A stretch of 5,130 bases of DNA, taken from contig LCQJ01000028.1 of assembly GCA_001004085.1 (NCBI GenBank), positions 1 through 5,130 of the forward strand, in the 5' to 3' direction. The DNA is from Parcubacteria group bacterium GW2011_GWA2_50_10b. GTDB taxonomy: Bacteria > Patescibacteriota > Minisyncoccia > Phycocordibacterales > Zambryskibacteraceae. Position 1 is the first letter of the stretch. Each line of letters begins with the position of its first letter. The notes beneath the pieces were generated by a model. That model saw only the letters and a list, made by a program, of their open reading frames with translations, was not told the origin of the DNA and did not search any database. This document shows, piece by piece, positions 1-4,068 of the stretch. The position numbers and the translations under genes were made by a program.

Positions 1-1
1 C

Positions 2-91
2 TTCTTGAACGACCGGCCGAGAGAATGCATTGGTTTCCGAAGTCCGATGGAGTATTATTATTCACTAACTAGTGTCCTACTTGAGGGGTAG
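2..91 (+). CDS. IS30-family transposase, C-terminal end only (5' part outside window)
   Basis: Frame 2 is open from the window edge to a TAG at 89-91 and encodes 29 residues. It begins FLNDRPRECIGFRSP and ends SVLLEG. The pattern N-[DN]-R-P-R-x-C-[IL]-G-[FW]-x-[ST]-P-x-E is the conserved end of the DDE (rve-type) integrase core of IS30-family transposases, which cut and join DNA at the terminal inverted repeats of their own element. Only this tail is visible, so the catalytic DDE residues and the element's left end lie upstream of base 1, and it cannot be told whether the transposase is intact. It converges on the truncated cupredoxin gene. The identification rests on one short motif; the other two + frames through this stretch give nothing recognisable. 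Confidence 0.72.
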   Translation, partial: FLNDRPRECIGFRSPMEYYYSLTSVLLEG

Positions 92-170
92 CGGGAGGGG
101 TTTCTTCATTTACCCATAATACCACGAATGGATTAAAATTTCAATGTTGCCCGCCGGACTGATATTGTGC
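73..170. mobile_element. Probable right end of the IS30-type element and its junction with the cupredoxin gene
   Basis: The bases after the transposase stop hold no gene on the + strand. In IS30-family elements the transposase stop usually lies in or next to the right terminal inverted repeat. The stretch GTCCTACTTGAGGGGTAGCG at 73-92 is therefore a candidate for that repeat. The cupredoxin reading frame stops matching its family at about base 170, which sets the outer limit for the element or for a later rearrangement. The exact tip cannot be fixed, because the left inverted repeat needed for comparison is outside the window. Confidence 0.4.
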
Positions 171-458
171 AATGACCCAGTCATGGTTGCCGCCCTCGTT
201 CCGGAAGATGATTCTCACTCTGTCTCCCAGATTGACCTTCATGGCTGAAGGAGAGAAGGAGAAACTCTTGCCGACGACGGTAAACTCCTTGACTGCCGGT
301 GTTGACGGCGCCTGGCTTGAAGAGTCGGGCAAACTTTCCGTCTCTGCGCTTCCGGCCGAGTTGGTCTCGGGAGCGGAAGAAGAATCCTTCTTTGACATCA
401 GAGCATAACCTCCCCAAAGCACGACGATTAAGACTAGGATTGTGATGATGGTTTTCAT
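141..458 (-). CDS. Membrane-anchored cupredoxin, truncated after the first copper-ligand region
   Basis: The 105-residue product starts with a hydrophobic segment (residues 4-20), which acts as an N-terminal membrane anchor or uncleaved signal. A Ser/Ala/Pro/Glu-rich flexible linker follows (about 24-55), then the start of a plastocyanin/azurin-like cupredoxin fold from about residue 57. Typical signatures are visible: FTVVGKSFSFSP, then KVNLGDRVRIIFRN, then GGNHDWVI with the first copper ligand His92. A complete cupredoxin of this type continues for about 35-40 residues to the Cys-x(n)-His-x(n)-Met ligands. Here the frame runs into an unrelated tail (AQYQSGGQH) and a TGA, and the protein has no cysteine at all. 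It therefore cannot form the normal type 1 copper site and is probably a broken gene, cut on the side that faces the IS30-type element. No Shine-Dalgarno is visible; a -10-like TAATAT ends six bases before the ATG. Confidence 0.78.
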   Translation of the reverse strand: MKTIITILVLIVVLWGGYALMSKKDSSSAPETNSAGSAETESLPDSSSQAPSTPAVKEFTVVGKSFSFSPSAMKVNLGDRVRIIFRNEGGNHDWVIAQYQSGGQH

Positions 459-464
459 ATCTTT

Positions 465-470
465 ATATTA
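465..470 (-). promoter_or_regulatory. -10 hexamer TAATAT, likely leaderless start of the cupredoxin gene
   Basis: On the - strand the order is TAATAT, then AAAGAT, then the ATG of the cupredoxin gene. The six-base gap puts the expected transcription start on or within a base of the ATG. There is no purine-rich ribosome-binding site in front of the gene, which fits a leaderless transcript. No convincing -35 box is seen. Confidence 0.45.
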
Positions 471-484
471 ACATTCTTAACAGA

Positions 485-502
485 ATAATTTTACTAAATT
501 AT
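485..502. repeat. AT-only inverted repeat between tRNA-Gln and the cupredoxin gene
   Basis: ATAATTT (485-491), a TACT loop and AAATTAT (496-502) form a perfect 7-base-pair stem made only of A and T. It lies 23 bases downstream of the tRNA 3' end and 27 bases upstream of the cupredoxin -10 box. It could be a weak transcript end for the tRNA or an operator for the cupredoxin gene. It has no GC stem or U-run typical of a strong intrinsic terminator. Confidence 0.35.
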
Positions 503-524
503 GGGCTGTGTCTCCTGAACCGAG

Positions 525-595
525 CTGCCGATCAGGGACTCGAACCCCAATATTCACCTCCAGAGGGTGACGTCCTACCATTAGACGAATCGGCA
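525..595 (-). tRNA. tRNA-Gln (anticodon CUG)
   Basis: The reverse complement folds into a complete cloverleaf of 71 nt. The 7-bp acceptor stem TGCCGAT/ATCGGCA begins with the U1-A72 pair usual for glutamine tRNAs. The D-arm is GTCT-AATGGTA-GGAC. The anticodon stem TCACC/GGTGA encloses the loop CTCTGGA, which gives anticodon CTG at positions 34-36. A 4-nt variable loop follows, then a T-arm with loop TTCGAGT. The discriminator base is G73, again as expected for Gln. The 3' CCA is not encoded and must be added after transcription. The T stem contains two wobble pairs (T-G and G-T) next to the acceptor stem. The 5' end lies one base from the stop codon of the GIY-YIG gene on the same strand, so the two are probably on one transcript, or the tRNA promoter lies inside that gene. 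Confidence 0.93.
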
Positions 596-596
596 A

Positions 597-836
597 TTAT
601 TTTAATTTTTCCAACAGCTCTTTCTTTCCCTTTGGTGTTTTGTAAAACCTTTCTTTTTGAAAAGCTTTATATTTATCAATATATTCTTCTTGATAAATAA
701 GGGCGAACGGTCTGCGGCCTTTTGTTGAAAGCACATTTCCTCGGTTATGTGTCTCCAACCGATCTTTAATATTGCTCGTGCAGCCAATATATAGGTTTTG
801 GTCTTTTTGACTTCTCAATACGTATATAATGTGCAT
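597..836 (-). CDS. Small free-standing GIY-YIG endonuclease-domain protein
   Basis: The 79-residue product is a single GIY-YIG domain of the short, free-standing kind related to the UvrC N-terminal nuclease domain and to the UPF0213/YhbQ-type proteins. The 'GIY' strand is IYVLRS (Tyr5) and the 'YIG' strand is LYIGCT (Tyr16, Gly18). The helix with the catalytic arginine is DRLETHN (Arg26, His30). Next comes the STKGRRPFALIY strand typical of this subfamily, then a helix carrying the likely metal-binding glutamate in QKERFYK (Glu62). Catalytic residues appear intact, so a DNA nuclease activity is plausible but the substrate is unknown. Translation is likely driven by TAGGA four bases upstream of the ATG; this lies inside a 13-base copy of the tRNA-Gln D-arm. 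The stop codon sits one base from the tRNA. Its placement suggests either a solitary homing-type mobile gene or a simple tRNA neighbour. Confidence 0.88.
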   Translation of the reverse strand: MHIIYVLRSQKDQNLYIGCTSNIKDRLETHNRGNVLSTKGRRPFALIYQEEYIDKYKAFQKERFYKTPKGKKELLEKLK

Positions 837-839
837 ATT

Positions 840-852
840 GTCCTACCATTAG
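840..852. repeat. 13-base direct repeat of the tRNA-Gln D-arm (second copy at 572-584)
   Basis: GTCCTACCATTAG occurs at 572-584, inside the D-arm of tRNA-Gln, and again exactly at 840-852, just upstream of the GIY-YIG start codon and in the same orientation. The two copies bracket the whole GIY-YIG gene plus the 5' end of the tRNA. The upstream copy provides the AGGA ribosome-binding site of the GIY-YIG gene when read on the - strand. If 853-865 is skipped, similarity continues for five more bases (ACGAA). This is what a duplicated 5' tRNA fragment or an attachment-site repeat would look like. Confidence 0.6.
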
Positions 853-890
853 CCTCGCCCATAGGACGAAGCCATGGGCTACGGCCGAGG
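850..890. repeat. Nested inverted repeats upstream of the GIY-YIG gene
   Basis: GCCCAT (857-862) pairs with ATGGGC (874-879) across an 11-base loop, and CCTC (853-856) can pair with GAGG (887-890) outside it. Two competing pairings exist: TAGCC (850-854) with GGCTA (877-881), and GTCCTA (840-845) with TAGGAC (862-867). The last would sequester the GIY-YIG ribosome-binding site. The region is clearly foldable, but whether it is an RNA control element, a recombination site or a repeat remnant cannot be said. Confidence 0.4.
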
Positions 891-912
891 GACGATCCCG
901 CAATACAGGGAA

Positions 913-941
913 ACGATACAGGAAAATCAGGCTATTTTCAA
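913..941 (-). promoter_or_regulatory. Candidate sigma-70-type promoter for GIY-YIG and tRNA-Gln
   Basis: On the - strand TTGAAA (941-936) is followed after exactly 17 bases by TATCGT (918-913). The -35 box matches the consensus well and the -10 box moderately (4 of 6). A start about seven bases further on would give a leader of roughly 70 bases ahead of the GIY-YIG gene, spanning the nested inverted repeats. The preceding terminator-like hairpin (954-981) would separate this promoter from the zinc-ribbon gene. Confidence 0.35.
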
Positions 942-953
942 TATAAATCGAAA

Positions 954-981
954 GAAGGGAGCCGCCGCGGCGACCCCCTTC
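954..981 (-). terminator. Hairpin terminator after the zinc-ribbon gene
   Basis: On the - strand GAAGGG and CCCTTC close a long GC-rich hairpin whose centre contains the 10-base palindrome CGCCGCGGCG, and the right arm is followed by TTTC and then an AT-rich stretch. It lies 24 bases downstream of the zinc-ribbon stop codon. The short T-run makes it a moderate rather than strong intrinsic terminator. On the + strand there is no T-run after the hairpin. Confidence 0.5.
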
Positions 982-1005
982 CTGTTATTCCGGATGTGAC
1001 ATCCT

Positions 1006-1254
1006 TCAGCCGCTCTTGTTGCTGCGGCCCTTCATCCTGGGTCTGTTCCCGAGCCAGTCGACCTTCGGAGCCTCCTCCGCTTCCGCTTTCGTGGCAAATT
1101 GCTCTTCGAAACTTTCGAGCATGGCTTTCTGGCAGAGCAGGCAGATGTCGAAGTGAATACTGCTCCGGCAAAACCGGCCGCTCTTGCAGCTGTGGTCCGG
1201 CTTGCGGAATTCCTCTTCGCACATGAGACACGTGAACTGAACAGCCATTGGCAT
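1006..1254 (-). CDS. Small Cys-rich zinc-ribbon-like protein, function unknown
   Basis: The 82-residue product has a compact N-terminal metal-binding pattern. Cys9-x2-Cys12 and Cys38-x2-Cys41 form two knuckles, with His21, Cys23, Cys29 and His34 between them. That is enough for one and possibly two zinc ions. The C-terminal half (about 43-82) is charged, with an acidic/Ala helix and a basic end (RPRMKGRSNKSG). I do not recognise the family; a nucleic-acid-binding or protein-binding zinc ribbon is an inference from the Cys pattern. The ATG at 1254 was chosen because GGGGGTG stands five bases upstream as a Shine-Dalgarno. The same frame stays open to a TTG at 1287 (11 more residues), and a second ATG lies at 1248. 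The gene stands alone, between a 219-base intergenic region upstream and a hairpin terminator downstream. Confidence 0.68.
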   Translation of the reverse strand: MPMAVQFTCLMCEEEFRKPDHSCKSGRFCRSSIHFDICLLCQKAMLESFEEQFATKAEAEEAPKVDWLGNRPRMKGRSNKSG

Positions 1255-1341
1255 TAGTGCACCCCCAACGTGAGAACTGCTAGACAATGAAGACGACCAC
1301 CAACGAAAACACGGCTACCTCCGTATCATCCGAACAACGGC

Positions 1342-1392
1342 CCAGAACCTTTCTGGTTATAAATGATATCACAGTCGCGTTCTGGCGATAAA
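1342..1392. promoter_or_regulatory. Operator-like TTCTGG repeats upstream of the DUF5670-type gene
   Basis: CCAGAA (1342-1347), a CCT spacer and TTCTGG (1351-1356) form a perfect 6+6 inverted repeat. The half-site returns at 1380-1385, and the two TTCTGG copies share a longer form, TTCTGG-NN-ATAAA (1351-1363 and 1380-1392), 29 bases apart or about three helical turns. The arrangement resembles a regulator binding region in the divergent spacer between the zinc-ribbon gene and the small membrane protein. No regulator can be named. Confidence 0.4.
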
Positions 1393-1404
1393 GAGTGGGC
1401 CTTG

Positions 1405-1422
1405 CCTGAAGTAATATTCAGG
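1405..1422. repeat. Inverted repeat CCTGAA-N6-TTCAGG in the divergent spacer
   Basis: CCTGAA (1405-1410) and TTCAGG (1417-1422) are perfect 6-base arms around GTAATA. The stem can be extended by GGC (1398-1400) with GCC (1423-1425) across a four-base bulge. It is 51 bases before the start of the membrane-protein gene. It may be a second operator or a leader hairpin; there is no T-run to call it a terminator. Confidence 0.35.
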
Positions 1423-1424
1423 GC

Positions 1425-1469
1425 CATTTAACGTCTAATTTAACGATAGCAATAACATTAACCGTCTAA
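1425..1469. repeat. Imperfect direct repeat just before the DUF5670-type start
   Basis: CATTTAACGTCTAA (1425-1438) and CATTAACCGTCTAA (1456-1469) match at 12 of 14 positions and lie 31 bases apart. The second copy ends four bases before the ATG of the small membrane-protein gene. With the TTCTGG repeats this accounts for most of the visible structure in the 1255-1473 spacer, in which I see no convincing gene and no clear consensus promoter. Confidence 0.35.
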
Positions 1470-1473
1470 AACC

Positions 1474-1626
1474 ATGCTTACCACAATAGCAGTCATTCTA
1501 TTGATACTTTGGCTCCTGGGCTTTGTCACTTCCTACACCATCGGCGGGTTCATTCACGTGCTCCTGGTCGTAGCCATTATCATGATTCTCATCAGGCTCA
1601 TCAGAGGAGAAAACCCCATTCAGTAA
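1474..1626 (+). CDS. lmo0937/DUF5670-family small membrane protein
   Basis: The 50-residue product consists of two hydrophobic helices (about 2-19 and 25-40) joined by a short turn, with a basic cytoplasmic-type tail (RLIRGENPIQ). The order LLILWLLGFVTSYTIGGFIH is the hallmark of the lmo0937 family of membrane proteins (DUF5670), about 50 residues long and found across many bacterial phyla. I recall these genes as often strain- or stress-linked, but no biochemical role is known. The length is normal and the protein looks complete. No Shine-Dalgarno is evident before the ATG. The gene converges on ftsX with two bases between the stop codons, so there is no room for a separate terminator. Upstream repeats suggest its own regulated promoter. 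Confidence 0.85.
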   Translation: MLTTIAVILLILWLLGFVTSYTIGGFIHVLLVVAIIMILIRLIRGENPIQ

Positions 1627-1628
1627 AA

Positions 1629-2570
1629 CTAGACCTTGAGGTATTTACGAATAGCCAAGATGCTGGAAAGGGCGCCAATCAAAACGCCCGATAATATGAT
1701 GGTGAAAGCAATCTCCAGGAAATTGTGCAGGTAGTAAGAGAAGATATTGAATCCTATAAGGAAATTCTCCGTTACTTTGGAGAGCCAATAAGTAATGGGC
1801 AGAAAGAGGAGTAGTGTAAGCACTCCGGCCACTACTCCGTAAATGACGCCCACCACCACAAACGGCCCTTGGATATAAGCGGTTGATGCCCCGACCAGGC
1901 GCATGACGCTGATTTCGTCCTTGGCTATGTAGATTGTCAGGCGAATGGTGTTAAAGGCGATAATCATCGAAATGACTGCCAGAAAAACGGTCAGGGCGAA
2001 CCCCAGCCGGTCGGCGGCGTTGATGAGCGCCGAGAGTTTGTCTATGGCCGTCTTGTTTTGGAAATAATTGATGCGGTCGATGATGGTGATGCCGCCGCTC
2101 GAAAGCGTGTTGCCGCTCTCCAGAAACTCCGCCACGGAGGCATACTGCGAAGGGTCGCGGGCCTTGATATTGAGAACCGCTCCGAGAGGGTTTTCCCCCA
2201 GCTCGTCGAGCGCCGCGAGAATAGACGGGTCGTTGGCGTGTCTTTCCTTGAAGGCGGCAAGCGTCTCTTCGCGGGTGGCGTAAGTGACCAGAAAGACTTC
2301 CGGCAGCGACTCCAGCCTTTGCTTGATGTTTAAAATGTCGGCTTCGGCAGCCCCCGGCACGAAAGTGACGTTGATGTCTATTTTATTCTTGAGTTCGACA
2401 AGCGAGGTGTCGAGTATGGCTCCCGAGAAAGAGATAAGGCCGATGACAGAAAGGGTGACCATCATGACCAGAACCGATGCCAAAGAGACCGTGCCGTTGC
2501 GCCAGAAATTGAAGAAGCCGGTGCGGATAACTCTCTTCAATTTGGTCAGGAACATTTCTTTGGTGCTCAT
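1629..2570 (-). CDS. ftsX: Cell-division ABC transporter permease FtsX
   Basis: The 313-residue product has the standard FtsX layout: a basic cytoplasmic N-terminus, TM1 (about 28-52), an extracytoplasmic domain (about 55-185), then TM2 (188-212), TM3 (235-260) and TM4 (284-307). The conserved cytoplasmic motif between TM2 and TM3, with KDEISVMRLVGAS at about 217-229, is the FtsX/MacB-type coupling segment that contacts the ATPase. With FtsE it forms the divisome complex that uses ATP hydrolysis to activate septal peptidoglycan hydrolases, which bind the extracytoplasmic domain. The length is normal and the frame intact. The start codon lies one base after the ftsE stop (TGA-T-ATG) and no separate Shine-Dalgarno is seen, so translation is probably coupled to ftsE. 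No amidase or peptidase partner is encoded in this window. Confidence 0.95.
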   Translation of the reverse strand: MSTKEMFLTKLKRVIRTGFFNFWRNGTVSLASVLVMMVTLSVIGLISFSGAILDTSLVELKNKIDINVTFVPGAAEADILNIKQRLESLPEVFLVTYATREETLAAFKERHANDPSILAALDELGENPLGAVLNIKARDPSQYASVAEFLESGNTLSSGGITIIDRINYFQNKTAIDKLSALINAADRLGFALTVFLAVISMIIAFNTIRLTIYIAKDEISVMRLVGASTAYIQGPFVVVGVIYGVVAGVLTLLLFLPITYWLSKVTENFLIGFNIFSYYLHNFLEIAFTIILSGVLIGALSSILAIRKYLKV

Positions 2571-2571
2571 A

Positions 2572-3270
2572 TCAGGCGAAATATTTGCCGGAGCGATCGT
2601 CGCGAATGACCCTGCCGCGCTCCATGGCGATAACGCGCTTGCCCAGTGAGTCTATTATACCTTTGTTGTGAGTGGTGAGAATGACGGTGGTGCCCAGGTC
2701 GTTGATTTTTTTGAGAATCTGGACGACGTCATAGGTATTGACCGGGTCGAGGTTGCCGGTCGGTTCGTCGGCAATGATAACGTCCGGCTCGTTGACCAGC
2801 GCCCGGGCAATGGCCACACGCTGCGCTTCCCCGCCGGAGAGTTCCCGCGGAAAGTTCCAGACCTTGTTTGAGAGGTCCACCAAGTCCAGGACGTGCGGCA
2901 CGTCCTGTTCTATTTCTTCGTCGCTCCGTCCAGCCGCTTCCATGGTAAAGGCGATGTTCTCGTAGACCGTTTTGTTGGGCAGCAGGCGGAAGTCCTGGAA
3001 AACCATGCCCACCTTGCGCCGGAATTCGTTCATCTCCTTCTTGCCCAGCGCGTGGACATCGGATTCTTCATAAAAAACCGCTCCGGTCGAAGGTTTCTCT
3101 TCGGCCAGAAAGAGTTTCAGGAGCGTGGTCTTGCCGGCGCCGCTTGGGCCGACGATGGAGACGAACTCTTTGGGCTCAATGGAGAAAGTGACATTCTCGA
3201 GAGCCACGGATTCATCCGGATAAACTTTGGAAACACGGTCAAAGAAAATCATGTCAGGATATTTTAACAT
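2572..3270 (-). CDS. ftsE: Cell-division ABC transporter ATP-binding protein FtsE
   Basis: The 232-residue ABC ATPase has all motifs in order: Walker A GPSGAGKT (41-48), Q-loop Gln92 in VFQDFRLLP, signature LSGGE (144-148), Walker B VIIADEP with catalytic Glu169, D-loop NLD (173-175) and switch His201. The combination of FQDFRLLP and directly adjacent ftsX identifies FtsE rather than LolD or MacB. It drives FtsX at the inner face of the membrane during septum formation. The ATG at 3270 was kept because GGCGG lies six bases upstream, although AGGA is almost touching the ATG. The ATG at 3252 ([12 protein letters not shown]) would match the usual FtsE N-terminus better but has no ribosome-binding site. 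The ends CAGGA and TCCTG flank the first ATG as a 5-bp inverted repeat. It is the first gene of the operon and divergent from the secreted-protein gene. Confidence 0.95.
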   Translation of the reverse strand: MLKYPDMIFFDRVSKVYPDESVALENVTFSIEPKEFVSIVGPSGAGKTTLLKLFLAEEKPSTGAVFYEESDVHALGKKEMNEFRRKVGMVFQDFRLLPNKTVYENIAFTMEAAGRSDEEIEQDVPHVLDLVDLSNKVWNFPRELSGGEAQRVAIARALVNEPDVIIADEPTGNLDPVNTYDVVQILKKINDLGTTVILTTHNKGIIDSLGKRVIAMERGRVIRDDRSGKYFA

Positions 3271-3283
3271 GTCCTGCCGCCGA

Positions 3284-3310
3284 TAGACAATATTACGGAT
3301 GTGTTATATT
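3284..3310 (+). promoter_or_regulatory. Promoter TAGACA-N15-TATATT, likely leaderless start of the secreted-protein gene
   Basis: TATATT (3305-3310) ends six bases before the ATG at 3317, which places the expected transcription start on the start codon itself. TAGACA (3284-3289) matches the -35 consensus at five of six positions, with a short 15-base spacer. There is no Shine-Dalgarno before this ATG. The spacing to the ATG is identical to that seen at the cupredoxin gene. Confidence 0.45.
3290..3295 (-). promoter_or_regulatory. -10 hexamer TAATAT for ftsE-ftsX
   Basis: On the - strand TAATAT lies 19 bases upstream of the ftsE ATG, which would give a leader of about 12 bases. A matching -35 box is not obvious, because its place falls inside the start region of the divergent gene. 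The 46-base spacer must hold both promoters, so they overlap. Confidence 0.35.
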
Positions 3311-3316
3311 AATGGC

Positions 3317-3904
3317 ATGAAATACATCGCCGTAGCCGTGAGCCTGGTGGTCGTCGCTTTCGCCTTTTTCGGAGATTTCCCAGGTTTCGCTTTCAAGGAG
3401 AAGGTTAATCCGCCCTTCTCTCCTTTTCTTTTCTCTTTTCAAACACCGTCTCTGGAAGTGCCGATGCTTGAAGACATCCCCACTGGCGCTATGGCCTGGT
3501 CCGTCTGGGAGACTTATCTCTCCGCCGCCCAAAACCACGACTTGCCGGGTGTGAGTGCAGTCTCTTACCGGCTTTCCGCTACTTGCGCCGACCCGGCCAA
3601 AGAGAGCGACTGTTTCGCGCTGATGGACAATCTCTACTCCTTTGGGGCACCCCTTAAACGTGCCGACTTCACTCATATCCGGTCGGATAGCCGGCAAATT
3701 ATCATCTACACGGACGGGCCGGATATGACATTCTTGTATTTCACCAGGGCGGCGGTAACCGGCACCCCGAAAGTGCTTGGTTTGAGATTCTGTGATAACC
3801 GAGACCTGCCCACAGGGGAAGGCTGCGTCGATTTTAACGCCGATACGAAAGACGACAACGGTAACGGCTGGTGGAACAGCGTGGAATCTCTCATTTACCG
3901 CTAG
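3317..3904 (+). CDS. Secreted or anchored protein with EF-hand-like C-terminus, function unknown
   Basis: The 195-residue product opens with a hydrophobic segment (residues 3-18) acting as a signal or membrane anchor, followed by an aromatic/Pro-rich stretch and a soluble domain from about residue 55. Four cysteines (90, 99, 159, 170) fit two disulfides outside the cytoplasm. Residues 179-190 (DDNGNGWWNSVE) match the 12-position EF-hand loop: acidic or amide side chains at 1, 3, 5 and 9, Gly at 6, a hydrophobic at 8 and Glu at 12. A further Asp/Asn-rich stretch (172-179) precedes it, so calcium binding is likely. I recall similar proteins in other Parcubacteria but know no function. The ATG at 3317 was preferred to 3299 because the signal segment starts there and the upstream start lies ahead of the -10 box. 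It is divergent from ftsE. Its TAG overlaps the stop of the 55-residue gene. Confidence 0.8.
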   Translation: MKYIAVAVSLVVVAFAFFGDFPGFAFKEKVNPPFSPFLFSFQTPSLEVPMLEDIPTGAMAWSVWETYLSAAQNHDLPGVSAVSYRLSATCADPAKESDCFALMDNLYSFGAPLKRADFTHIRSDSRQIIIYTDGPDMTFLYFTRAAVTGTPKVLGLRFCDNRDLPTGEGCVDFNADTKDDNGNGWWNSVESLIYR

Positions 3905-4068
3905 TCGGGGATTTTTTCCCGCAATCTTTCTTTTAGCGTTTCAATACTATTCTTCAGGCAGAAGAAAATCGCCTTTTTCTCCAGGGGAGTGAGGGCGATT
4001 TCTTTGACCAGGTCGATGTTAGGGGGACAACGGCCGTCTATGCATTTAAGTTCAAGTGGTTTTGACAT
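3901..4068 (-). CDS. 55-residue Cys-containing protein encoded directly after the sigma factor
   Basis: This short gene reads MSKPLELKCIDGRCPPN at its start and ends in KERLREKIPD. It has cysteines at 9, 14 and 37. Residues 20-52 form a probable amphipathic helical segment rich in Lys, Glu and Leu, and there is no membrane segment. The ATG is supported by GGAG seven bases upstream, and it overlaps the sigma gene's end by 17 bases, which points to translational coupling. Genes in this position after ECF sigma factors often encode anti-sigma or sigma-controlling proteins. The three cysteines would allow metal or redox sensing in the manner of ZAS-type anti-sigmas, but the canonical H-x3-C-x2-C motif is absent, so the role is an inference from context. 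I recognise no family. Its TAG shares the bases CTAG with the stop of the convergent secreted-protein gene. Confidence 0.72.
   Translation of the reverse strand: MSKPLELKCIDGRCPPNIDLVKEIALTPLEKKAIFFCLKNSIETLKERLREKIPD

Noticed and set aside
2..72. Alternative + frame 1 at the left edge, ending at a TAG at 70-72
   Set aside because: Its product (beginning LLERPAERMHWF) matches nothing, whereas frame 2 gives the IS30 transposase end motif.
891..930. Two loosely similar units (ACGATCCCGCAATACAGG and ACGATACAGG) suggesting a tandem repeat
   Set aside because: Similarity is short and imperfect and there is no third unit; no CRISPR or tandem-repeat structure is supported anywhere in the window.
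938..1231. Long frames overlapping the zinc-ribbon gene on both strands (for example 798-1226 + and 938-1231 -)
   Set aside because: Shadows of the GC-rich zinc-ribbon gene; their products are Arg/Ser/Cys-rich, have no family pattern and run through the terminator hairpin.
1287..1391. A 34-codon + strand frame starting at an ATG (1287) and ending TAA in the spacer before the small membrane-protein gene
   Set aside because: No convincing ribosome-binding site, Thr/Ser-rich content without recognisable features, and it runs through the TTCTGG repeats; it is more likely chance.
3299..3316. Upstream ATG at 3299 as the start of the secreted protein (six extra residues)
   Set aside because: It lies ahead of the -10 box and would put polar residues before the signal segment; the ATG at 3317 fits the promoter and the signal peptide better.
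3906..3921. CGGG-N8-CCCG hairpin with a T-run just after the secreted-protein stop
   Set aside because: Only a 4-bp stem, with the T-run in the loop rather than after it, and it lies inside the 55-residue coding region; too weak to call a terminator.
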